Of a DNA stretch of 21,083 bases, positions 13,505 to 19,882 are shown piece after piece (position 1 is the stretch's first letter; every line of letters starts with the position of its first letter). The stretch is taken from positions 1 through 21,083 of IMG/VR virus record IMGVR_UViG_3300020454_000103; one strand, given 5' to 3'. The notes beneath the pieces are model-generated. The model was given only the letters and a program-made list of their open reading frames with translations, searched no databases and had not been told where the DNA came from. Source of the stretch: a virus. Made by a program: the position numbers and the translations under genes.

Positions 13505-14141
13505 GGAAGTCATATGCTTTTCTGCAGCTAATTTGATACGATTTTTCCCAATCGTTCTCGCTGCTATATTCGTTGAAAACAATCCTGCCCATGGAATGAA
13601 AAACATTATGGAAACGAGATAGTCCTGTCTGGAATTGATCGTGTTGAACTGGCGGCAAATAAATGATTGCCGACCAATCTGAAGGAGATACGTTCCTAAA
13701 ATTTTCTAATTCATCGTCATACCACATAGGACGTAGTCTCTTAAATGGAATACAAACTGGGAAGTCCCAAATCCAAGGAGCTCTAATAATTGCTTCATTA
13801 TGTGCAATCCAAACGACCGCGTGTTCTATATGACCTGCTCTGTATTCTTTTAATGTCTTATTTAATAGTCGCCTAGTTAAGGCTGCACCTGTAGGCGCTC
13901 CAACAAAAACACGTTTAGAGGAACTATGAACATCATCTGCATACCATTCTTTTCTAACAATATCTTCTAATGTTTCTTCTTCTCGATCATAATATCTACT
14001 TGCTCCAACAAGTCTATTAATATCAACAGTTGAATAAGGATCAAGATCAATACTCCCTAAGACAGATTTAGCTCCTGCTACGACATCTGCAGGTGGAGCT
14101 AAATTGCACTTATCAGGTGAATGACGGATCTTGTCAATCAT
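13497..14141 (-). CDS. phage DNA adenine methyltransferase-like protein, catalytic motif lost
   Basis: The N-terminal half follows the phage N6-adenine methyltransferase family (Dam-type, PF05869-like): APPADVVAGAKSVLG, then SIDLDP (residues 30-35, the diagnostic strand), N42-x-x-VGASRYY and RVFV. At the place of the catalytic N/D-P-P-Y it has GAPTG (residues 81-85, bases 13887-13901), so the base-flipping and amino-group residues are missing. Later CIPFKRLRP and AIIYLPP also match family strands. It probably binds DNA or S-adenosylmethionine but is unlikely to methylate adenine in the usual way. Ends by overlapping the next gene. Confidence 0.7.
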   Translation of the reverse strand: MIDKIRHSPDKCNLAPPADVVAGAKSVLGSIDLDPYSTVDINRLVGASRYYDREEETLEDIVRKEWYADDVHSSSKRVFVGAPTGAALTRRLLNKTLKEYRAGHIEHAVVWIAHNEAIIRAPWIWDFPVCIPFKRLRPMWYDDELENFRNVSPSDWSAIIYLPPVQHDQFQTGLSRFHNVFHSMGRIVFNEYSSENDWEKSYQISCRKAYDFHA

Positions 14142-14143
14142 TC

Positions 14144-14593
14144 TTATAAAGCACTCATCAAGCTAGCAATTCTTTTAGCAGGATTATCTCTAGGTAATGT
14201 TGTGCAAGACGCTCCTGATTTATCTATCAATATGAGACATATCTCTTCTTTGAAATTTGCATTTTGGATTACTCCTAAAGCTTCTTTGCAGAAATCAACT
14301 ACCGAAGAATCTTTATTAGCTTCAGCATCTTTGAGATCCTGAGACAGCATGAATTCGTTGACGTAATTAGATCTATCCGGATGCTTCTTGTCTGCTACTA
14401 AATTTAATATTGTTGCACCTGCGCCAAGGTAACCGTAAGAGGTGTCAAAGCGTTGGATCATGTCAGACATAATCGCCTCACAAATCCTAATATTTAATTC
14501 TTTAGAGGCTTCTTTATTAGCTGAAGGAACCGTCTTGTCTATTAATTCTGGAAAGAATTTAACAAGAAACTCTGCTGGTTGAGGTCTCGCCAC
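14144..14593 (-). CDS. hypothetical protein, 149 aa
   Basis: Not recognised. It begins with GTG 14593, overlapping the preceding small gene by 35 bases; the start is therefore the weakest part. It is predicted helical and soluble, with IMSDMIQRFD, YLGAGATILNLVAD and a Cys-containing C-terminal part (EEICLILIDKSGASC). It ends 2 bases before the methyltransferase-like ATG at 14141, so the pair is coupled. It may be a partner of that protein. Confidence 0.62.
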   Translation of the reverse strand: MARPQPAEFLVKFFPELIDKTVPSANKEASKELNIRICEAIMSDMIQRFDTSYGYLGAGATILNLVADKKHPDRSNYVNEFMLSQDLKDAEANKDSSVVDFCKEALGVIQNANFKEEICLILIDKSGASCTTLPRDNPAKRIASLMSAL

Positions 14594-14753
14594 GAAGGAA
14601 ATTGCGTTGAATATCTACTAACAAGGAGTCGCAACGCTCTTCTGCATTTTCCGCTAAAGGTTTCAAATGTTTGAGTTCAGGATCTTGAGATATTGAACCG
14701 ATTAAATGACTAAGGGCGTCATGTATTTCGGTCATGTCAATTACATTATCCAT
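14559..14753 (-). CDS. small acidic helical protein, 64 aa
   Basis: ATG at 14753 shares a base with the ThyX-like stop (TAATG). Mostly helical, acidic in the first half (MTEIHDALSHLIGSISQDPE). No family recognised. Its coupling on one side to the ThyX-like gene and overlap on the other with the 149-aa gene suggest it is a genuine member of this chain. Confidence 0.58.
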   Translation of the reverse strand: MDNVIDMTEIHDALSHLIGSISQDPELKHLKPLAENAEERCDSLLVDIQRNFLRGETSTSRVSC

Positions 14754-15523
14754 TAGACACTCAAATCTGTTTTTGAACGGTGGGTATTAGACCACCATGA
14801 ATAAACTTCTGGAACCCAAGCGTGAACATGATCAGCAATAAGGTCTGCTAAACTCTTTGTTTCGTAAGACCTATTAGGTCTCGAACAGCTATCGAGTAAT
14901 CGTAGCCATGCACGAAGACTACCTGAAGCTGTAACATTCTGCAACATACACATCGTTAATAACTGTTGTGCTTGTATAGCACTAGCACCTGCTTCTCTGT
15001 ATCCGTTGTAATCAATAGCTGAAGAATATGCAGAAGCTAACTGGTTGTCGTGATCCGCTTCACTCCATGGGTGACGATGTCCTGTGTAATCTGGATAATT
15101 TCCTGGGCATCTAGAGTGAAATAAATTTTCTAATGGATAATTCTTCTCTTTCACTGCGAGACGAGTGTTTTCAGCAGCTTCATATAAGGGTTGCAGACTG
15201 AATTGCATATCATTTCTTTCTGTGCAAATTTCATGCAATGTACTATGGTCTGACTTTATAAATAAAGATAAGTGAGGGTGTTCTAAAGCAGCAAATGTTC
15301 CCCAAGAAGGATGCGTCTGACTAGTGTGTCGATAATGACTCGTTATAAGGTTCCCGCAAGTGTCTTCTGCAAACGCATGCTCTTGTACATCTTTTTCTTT
15401 TTCTATATCGTCTATCAGGTCACCATGTTTATTCATATATAAAGCTGTATATATTAATCTTTGAGGCATTTCGGTCGCTGCAATTCGTTTGACCACAAAC
15501 GATTCAATTGCTGATTTGGTCAA
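14753..15523 (-). CDS. ThyX-like flavin-dependent thymidylate synthase homologue, degenerate active site
   Basis: The start is TTG 15523, with GTG 15499 as an alternative. The backbone follows phage ThyX: MPQRLIYTALY (residues 19-29), ALEHPHLSLFIKSDHSTLHE (79-98), then SGSLRAWLRLLDS (200-212) and AWVPEVYSWW (235-244). In ThyX the stretch after the EH is R-H-R-x7-S, which binds FAD and dUMP; here it is C-T-E-R-N-D-M-Q-F-S-L-Q (100-111), and the late AQ-x-E site reads RSYE. Normal ThyX makes dTMP from dUMP with methylene-tetrahydrofolate and FADH2. This one may act on a changed substrate or be a non-catalytic partner. The fold assignment is solid; thymidylate synthase activity is doubtful. Confidence 0.75.
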   Translation of the reverse strand: MTKSAIESFVVKRIAATEMPQRLIYTALYMNKHGDLIDDIEKEKDVQEHAFAEDTCGNLITSHYRHTSQTHPSWGTFAALEHPHLSLFIKSDHSTLHEICTERNDMQFSLQPLYEAAENTRLAVKEKNYPLENLFHSRCPGNYPDYTGHRHPWSEADHDNQLASAYSSAIDYNGYREAGASAIQAQQLLTMCMLQNVTASGSLRAWLRLLDSCSRPNRSYETKSLADLIADHVHAWVPEVYSWWSNTHRSKTDLSV

Positions 15524-15605
15524 AATACTCAGTACATCTTGGCAGAGAATATCACCACTTCAGCAAGAAGCAAGTGATCCTACCTATTTCAGTTGTAAAG
15601 TTTTA

Positions 15606-16436
15606 TTACGCGTTATCTTCGTTGCCGTAAAGCTTGTCATAGAAGTAATTAAACATTTCTTTTGGATCTTGATAATCTGGAATATTTAATTTGTTACCAA
15701 TAACCTTACCATCATCGTCACGTTTGTAAGTTCTGCCTTGGTGATAGTGCAATGCTGCCCCTGTTTCTAAAGTTCCTAGGTCAACATTTGCTTTGCTTTT
15801 AGGTAGATAGCTTGAATAGAAATGATCAGTCATCCTATTACCAGCACTAGACACAGCGTCTATGCCATCGTTGATCTCATACTCTGGCAGTGTTGGAGCA
15901 AAGTTACCCCAATCCATATCTTTCCAGTCAGGATTTGGACTAGGAGTTGGAGTTGGAGTTGGTTTTGGATCTGGATCTTCAGGTCCAGGTGTTGGCATTA
16001 TTGGTGTTGTGCCGCTTTCGTTGTGTTTCTTCCACTCAGGAGAACGACGAATATTCGCTAGGACTTGATCTCTAGTTTGAGCATTATTCTTCATGTCATT
16101 CAACCAATAGCTCCGCCCTTCGTCTCCTGCGTCACGTCCTAGTTCTGATTTATAAGTATCATTCAACCATTTTTCATTGCTTAACCCGATATCTCTTTCA
16201 ATATCTGCTTTAGATTTGCCACTACGGAATTCATCGCCCCAGTAGTTGAGACCTTCCTCCCCAACATCTCTACCTAGATTCTGCTTATAAACATCTCTAA
16301 GCCAACCAGCTGTAGAAGGATCTTTAGTCCATGCATCTGATCTTTCTATGGCAGCTTCTGCTGCACTTTTCCCTCCTAATGCGGATGCTGCAGATTTAAT
16401 TGTGCTGGACAATATACCTGGCGTTAGCAAGACCAT
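15606..16436 (-). CDS. protein with two DUF4214 repeats and PT-linker, 276 aa
   Basis: Residues about 44-88 and 89-135 are two repeats of the DUF4214 pattern W-L-x-x-x-Y-K-x-x-L-G-R-D-x-x-E-x-G-x-x-Y-W, followed by SPEW. A Pro/Thr linker (PTPTPTPSPNPD, around residues 159-170) leads to a unique C-terminal domain of about 105 residues, rich in Tyr, Asp and Asn. DUF4214 domains occur in bacterial surface and phage proteins and resemble the short linker modules of phycobilisomes; their function is not settled. One of three neighbouring DUF4214 genes; probably virion or attachment related. Confidence 0.78.
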   Translation of the reverse strand: MVLLTPGILSSTIKSAASALGGKSAAEAAIERSDAWTKDPSTAGWLRDVYKQNLGRDVGEEGLNYWGDEFRSGKSKADIERDIGLSNEKWLNDTYKSELGRDAGDEGRSYWLNDMKNNAQTRDQVLANIRRSPEWKKHNESGTTPIMPTPGPEDPDPKPTPTPTPSPNPDWKDMDWGNFAPTLPEYEINDGIDAVSSAGNRMTDHFYSSYLPKSKANVDLGTLETGAALHYHQGRTYKRDDDGKVIGNKLNIPDYQDPKEMFNYFYDKLYGNEDNA

Positions 16437-16467
16437 GCTATGAACTAATAATTATCTAGTTTCTATT

Positions 16468-16794
16468 TTAGACGACTTCCTTATTCAACTCAGCATAAAT
16501 AGAATCCTTGCTCACGCACATTTGAGTTTTATGAACATAGAAGCCACCTTTTTGATGACAAGAATACTCTGGAGATAACATTATATTTGCTAACACTTCT
16601 GTTCTTGTTTGAATTGGTCTCCCTGCGTCTCCTCTAAGATCACCTCCCCAGTAAGTTAGACCTTCTTCATCGACGTCTCGTCCTAAGTGTTTCGTGTACA
16701 TCGCTTGCAACCACTTGGCATTCTCAGGATCTTTGTCCCAAGCAATGGTACGAGCATCAGTTTCTGGTCTATTGAAAAGAGAACTCATAGCCAT
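16468..16794 (-). CDS. single DUF4214 protein, 108 aa
   Basis: One DUF4214 repeat (residues about 25-75): KWLQAMYTKHLGRDVDEEGL, then YWGGDLRG and SPEYSCHQKGG. The short C-terminal part (YVHKTQMCVSKDSIYAELN) is unique, with two cysteines besides the repeat. ATG at 16794. Shares repeat sequence with its two neighbours and looks like a duplicated copy that has lost the Pro-rich linker and C-terminal domain. Confidence 0.74.
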   Translation of the reverse strand: MAMSSLFNRPETDARTIAWDKDPENAKWLQAMYTKHLGRDVDEEGLTYWGGDLRGDAGRPIQTRTEVLANIMLSPEYSCHQKGGFYVHKTQMCVSKDSIYAELNKEVV

Positions 16795-16838
16795 GAGTTT
16801 TGTTGCAAAGTGTTACAAGACTAGCTGGTTTTGCTTAA

Positions 16839-17348
16839 TTATGCATCGTCCCACATGCTGGATATCAAATTTTTAGCAACGGCATTACTGGATTGTCTGT
16901 TATTTAAGAAGTCGCTGAATCTACCAGTTTTATAACGATTGTTATATTGAGAAGAAGTAACGAAAGGAATGGAACCCATTTGCTCGTTGGGAGTTAAATC
17001 AACTCCTAGTCTTCTTCCTGAAGGATTCCAACTGTCTGCAAAATATTCTCCGTATCCTCCAACATTTGGTTCAGGAGTAGTTGTTGCTCCAGATGGATCG
17101 GTAGGATCAATCGGATCATCTGGTGTAACAGGATTGACTGGAACTGTATCTTTCCCTCTGTTATAGCCATCATACTCAGGACTTCTCCTGATATTTGCTA
17201 CAACTTGTTCACGTGTTTGGCCTCTCTCATGTATATCGTCAGTCCAATATTTTCTACCTTCTTCTCCAAGATCTCTACCAAGTTCGTCCTTGTAAACACC
17301 TTCTAACCATGCTTCGGTACGTGCTCTTGCTTCGTCAGCGGCTGACAT
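16839..17348 (-). CDS. DUF4214 protein with Pro/Asp linker, 169 aa
   Basis: One DUF4214 repeat near the N-terminus (residues about 12-60): AWLEGVYKDELGRDLGEEGR, then YWTDDI and VVANIRRSPEYDGY. A Pro/Asp/Thr linker (PVNPVTPDDPIDPTDPSG) and a C-terminal domain of about 75 residues with many Asn, Ser and Tyr follow. Same order as the 276-aa protein, with a different C-terminal domain, as if repeat heads carry exchangeable tails. ATG 17348. Confidence 0.76.
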   Translation of the reverse strand: MSAADEARARTEAWLEGVYKDELGRDLGEEGRKYWTDDIHERGQTREQVVANIRRSPEYDGYNRGKDTVPVNPVTPDDPIDPTDPSGATTTPEPNVGGYGEYFADSWNPSGRRLGVDLTPNEQMGSIPFVTSSQYNNRYKTGRFSDFLNNRQSSNAVAKNLISSMWDDA

Positions 17349-17386
17349 TATAATTTTGAATTGACAATAGTTATATCTTAGTTGAT

Positions 17387-18061
17387 CTAGTTTTTATTCT
17401 TTTCTTTAATAATGGAAGGACTTAAGGGGCCATCAGCGGCTAATCGGAAATCAATCCACATACGATTTGCTGCTTGAATTTTTTTAAATCTTTTAGGATC
17501 CTTATCGTGAGTAGTTTCTAAAAAGAGTTGAGTCTCATGAGTCAATTTGTTAGACGAAAATTCTAAATCAACTGTTTGGAGGTGTCGGTTATGGAAAAAA
17601 TGAGGAACTCCTTTAACTCTGAGATGTAACGGATTGCAGCAGTTATTGTCACCACACACTGCTTTAATCGGAAGTCTTCCTATATCTCCCCATGTAAACC
17701 AAACTGCACATCTTGGAGCTGAGTATTGCCGACCTGACCCCCAATGCCTGGGCATAGCAAAATAACTAGAGTTTGATCTGGAATGATATTTGCCTCTCCA
17801 AGGCCAACATTCTTCAGGTCCTCTAATCTCTACGAAAGACCAAAACTCTAAGAATCGACGTCGATATTTTTTCTCAATCTTATGTACATCTAAAGCTAAC
17901 CTTCCTTCTGTTAATGAACTTATGCATCTAACGCAAGCATGGCTATCCGTGTATCGAGGAATAAGTCCATCCTTAGAACCAATCGAATGATCGCAATGGA
18001 AACAGATTGGTCCGCCTTCTGTTGTTGAATGTAGTTTCGGAGGTAAAGCCCATTGAGACAT
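17387..18061 (-). CDS. HNH-like zinc-finger nuclease, cyanophage type, 224 aa
   Basis: Cys20/Cys23 and Cys43/Cys46 form a first zinc site. Residues 85-90 read CWPWRG, then AVWFTWGDIGRLPIKAVCGD and NNCCNPLHLRVKG (about 136-151). The C-x(4)-CCNP-LHL end resembles HNH_3-type homing-endonuclease cores. I recall free-standing proteins of this form in cyanomyoviruses. It probably binds or cuts DNA, but a clear second catalytic His is hard to place. ATG 18061 shares a base with the stop of the 75-aa gene (TAATG). Confidence 0.72.
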   Translation of the reverse strand: MSQWALPPKLHSTTEGGPICFHCDHSIGSKDGLIPRYTDSHACVRCISSLTEGRLALDVHKIEKKYRRRFLEFWSFVEIRGPEECWPWRGKYHSRSNSSYFAMPRHWGSGRQYSAPRCAVWFTWGDIGRLPIKAVCGDNNCCNPLHLRVKGVPHFFHNRHLQTVDLEFSSNKLTHETQLFLETTHDKDPKRFKKIQAANRMWIDFRLAADGPLSPSIIKEKNKN

Positions 18062-18288
18062 TATTTGAGATGCAGAGGGAAACCCTTAGGTGCTTTAAAT
18101 TTACCTCCTAATCCTTCTAATTGCTGAGAAAGAGGTCTTAATTTTGTTTGAATTTCAGGCCATAATTCCTTACGAGTACTGCCTTCTATCGCTACTGGCA
18201 CTAAATTATTGTACGGACTACTCACAATAAAACCGTTACGACCATCACTAATATTTGTGACACGATGTCCCAATTGGAGGTCTTTCAT
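18061..18288 (-). CDS. small basic SH3-like protein, 75 aa
   Basis: Not a named family. The N-terminal part reads LGHRVTNISDGRNGFIVSSP, a short beta-strand pattern seen in small SH3/KOW-like proteins that bind nucleic acid or regulators. The C-terminal part is basic with KFKAPKGFPLHLK. Coupled by TAATG to the HNH-like gene downstream; 39 bases follow the dCMP deaminase stop. Confidence 0.6.
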   Translation of the reverse strand: MKDLQLGHRVTNISDGRNGFIVSSPYNNLVPVAIEGSTRKELWPEIQTKLRPLSQQLEGLGGKFKAPKGFPLHLK

Positions 18289-18327
18289 GATATAAGACTG
18301 ATCTATCTATCCGATAGAGTAGCTTAA

Positions 18328-18819
18328 TTATTCTTCTGGCTCTTCTAAATCGCCTGAGAAAGGAATACGATGAACTGCTATACCTGCTTCTACACACATT
18401 TCTCTTGCCTTATCAAATGATTCTTGCCATCTATAAGGCTCAACAAAATCTGGCACTATAATCTGAGCGATATCAGCTTGAATTAGAACTGAAGCACATT
18501 GACTACATGTCATAAGAGGCCATACATACATCGTTGCACCTGCTAAACAAACTCCATTTCTTGCAGCAAATGCTACACAATTCATCTCTGCATGCACAGT
18601 CATAGCAAGCCTTGTCTCTCTATTCTTAAGTCTTGAATCTGAGTCGGTTAACCCTCTAGGAAGTCCGTTGTAACCTTCGACTAAGATACGTCTATCTCTA
18701 ACAGCCACCGCTCCGACTTTCGTACTGGGGTCTTTTGACCATCCTGCGAACATTCGAGCTGCATGTAAAAACCGTTGATCCCAATTCTTTGGTGTTTTCG
18801 GCGCTTTTAGAGATGACAT
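18328..18819 (-). CDS. deoxycytidylate (dCMP) deaminase
   Basis: Zn-dependent CMP/dCMP deaminase family: KVGAVAVRDRRILVEGYNGL, then H76-A-E78 (zinc ligand and proton shuttle) and T-C105-S-Q-C108 (the P-C-x-x-C motif with Thr in place of Pro). It would deaminate dCMP to dUMP, the substrate for thymidylate synthases, supporting phage DNA synthesis. At 163 aa it is the usual phage length. First gene of the long minus-strand block on this side (13064-18819). It would feed a ThyX; whether the degenerate ThyX-like protein uses this dUMP is open. Confidence 0.88.
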   Translation of the reverse strand: MSSLKAPKTPKNWDQRFLHAARMFAGWSKDPSTKVGAVAVRDRRILVEGYNGLPRGLTDSDSRLKNRETRLAMTVHAEMNCVAFAARNGVCLAGATMYVWPLMTCSQCASVLIQADIAQIIVPDFVEPYRWQESFDKAREMCVEAGIAVHRIPFSGDLEEPEE

Positions 18820-18848
18820 AGAATATAAATGTAAAGAGGGCTAAAACC

Positions 18849-19064
18849 TTGCTAGAAGTTTCTGCTGTTATTGGCTTGGCTGCTGCAAGCGCGTTGTGGC
18901 GCATGGCATTCACCCAAGGAAGCATGAAAAGAGGTATGGAGGCTATTCTCCATGAAGTTCAACTATTAAGGAGTGAACTAGGTAAGGATATAGTAATTTT
19001 AAAGGAAGATGTTAAAGATCATGAAGCGAGGATAAGACAACTCGAAAAAATTAAGAGAAGGTGA
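18849..19064 (+). CDS. small membrane/coiled-coil protein, 71 aa
   Basis: Starts with TTG 18849, 29 bases from the divergent dCMP deaminase. Residues about 2-18 form a short hydrophobic helix (EVSAVIGLAAASALWRMAF), then a charged coiled coil (LLRSELGKDIVILKEDVKDHEARIRQLEK). It resembles the 4771 protein with the order of helix and coil reversed. Lysis-accessory or scaffolding roles are possible; none is shown by the sequence. Confidence 0.58.
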   Translation: MLEVSAVIGLAAASALWRMAFTQGSMKRGMEAILHEVQLLRSELGKDIVILKEDVKDHEARIRQLEKIKRR

Positions 19065-19067
19065 TCC

Positions 19068-19280
19068 ATGGATTGGGACACAGAAAACAACCTACAAAAA
19101 TGTGAAAGCATGCTTACTGTTTACCAAGACCATATCGAAGAACTACAAAAAGAAATTAAAGCCAAAGAAACGAAGATTAAATTTTTAGAGCAACAGTTGG
19201 AATATAAAACAATGGGACCGCCTGATAGTGAACCAGTAGATACTCAAGCGTTTTTATCTATTGGCCGGAACCAGCTATAA
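19068..19280 (+). CDS. coiled-coil protein, 70 aa
   Basis: ATG 19068, three bases after the stop of the previous gene. Residues about 5-48 are heptad-like Glu/Lys/Leu/Ile repeats (HIEELQKEIKAKETKIKFLE). No membrane helix. Its last 23 bases overlap the convergent gene on the other strand. A dimer-forming partner of the preceding coiled-coil protein is likely; function unknown. Confidence 0.6.
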   Translation: MDWDTENNLQKCESMLTVYQDHIEELQKEIKAKETKIKFLEQQLEYKTMGPPDSEPVDTQAFLSIGRNQL

Positions 19281-19566
19281 CGTCAGCTCCTGAACCTATC
19301 TCTTCGTTGATCCAAGCTTCTTGTCCTGGTCTCCATCCGCTTTGCCAGATGCTCCTAGATTTTGCATGGAGATCATCGGAAGTCTTGTTCCACTTATGAA
19401 GCGCCATGATAATACTATTTCGAAGAGCTTCACTGCTAGGTACGCCGCTATAACGTAAGAGAAGTCGAGATGCATTGGTGATATCGTCATTGGTTAAATC
19501 TTGCAGGTCTTTAGAAGCTAATCTATCCGCGATTTCTTTATCTGTCTCGTAGAGTGGACTAGACAT
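19258..19566 (-). CDS. cyanophage-type hypothetical protein, 102 aa
   Basis: Helical protein with RLLLRYSGVPSSEALRNSII, HKWNKTSDDLHAKSRSIW and GWRPGQEAW, then an end with GSGADV. From memory this matches a conserved cyanomyovirus hypothetical protein (RYSG-x-P, IW-x-x-GWRP); function unknown. ATG at 19566 is followed upstream by the repeat-rich non-coding region, so expression may be controlled there. Confidence 0.7.
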   Translation of the reverse strand: MSSPLYETDKEIADRLASKDLQDLTNDDITNASRLLLRYSGVPSSEALRNSIIMALHKWNKTSDDLHAKSRSIWQSGWRPGQEAWINEEIGSGADVIAGSGQ

Positions 19567-19567
19567 A

Positions 19568-19793
19568 GTGCCAGGGTGCCAGGGGTGACACGGTAACTAT
19601 AAACTTTTTTTAGTTATATCTCTCTTCTTTTCTTATTTATATACCAACTCGTCACATATCTAAATACTAAGTGTTAGAAAAAGTGAACAACTTTTCTTTT
19701 AGCTAAGAAAGGTTTTCAGAAAGGGTGACACCTATGGCACCTTTTATGAGACTCATTCCAGCAGAAGAGAAATAAATACAAAGACCCTGGCAC
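19568..19793. repeat. GTGCCAGGG repeats (iteron-like)
   Basis: GTGCCAGGG occurs at 19568-19576 and 19576-19584 in tandem (sharing one base) and inverted as CCCTGGCAC at 19785-19793. A related GGGTGACAC is at 19583-19591 and 19723-19731. Three exact 9-mers in 226 bases are unlikely by chance and could bind a protein. Confidence 0.55.
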
Positions 19794-19812
19794 GTTAGTA
19801 CCAAGGCCTCAT

Positions 19813-19849
19813 AAAAAAAGACCACTGATTAAGTTATGTCAGCAGTCTT
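19813..19849 (-). terminator. Rho-independent terminator for the VapE-type gene
   Basis: Read on the minus strand, AAGACTGCTGA and TCAGTGGTCTT (19839-19849 and 19818-19828) pair over 11 bases with two G-U wobbles and a 10-base loop, followed by a run of seven T (19813-19819, its last two bases within the stem). On the plus strand the same positions are C-A mismatches, so the hairpin fits only the minus direction. It lies 34 bases after the VapE stop. Confidence 0.72.
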
Positions 19850-19882
19850 GAAGTTAGATTATGTTATCTAGTCTTGAGAATC

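Larger units (their letters stand above)
19567..19882. other. non-coding region with repeats and terminator, origin/regulatory candidate
   Basis: This 316-base gap is the largest without a gene. It holds three GTGCCAGGG copies, two GGGTGACAC copies, the dyad TAACTA...TAGTTA (19594-19616), an AT-rich tract (19595-19650) and a minus-strand terminator near 19813-19849. No protein or RNA gene is seen. Its place next to the VapE helicase makes a replication or control region plausible. Confidence 0.55.

Noticed and set aside
15305-15331. YRHTSQTHPS in the ThyX-like protein looks a little like R-H-R-x7-S
   Set aside because: It lies before the E-H that precedes the motif in ThyX, so it is in the wrong place; the aligned stretch is at 15182-15223.
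15822-16068. Two plus-strand frames with Trp/Gly repeats opposite the PT-linker
   Set aside because: Low-complexity mirror of the Pro/Thr codons; no start signal.
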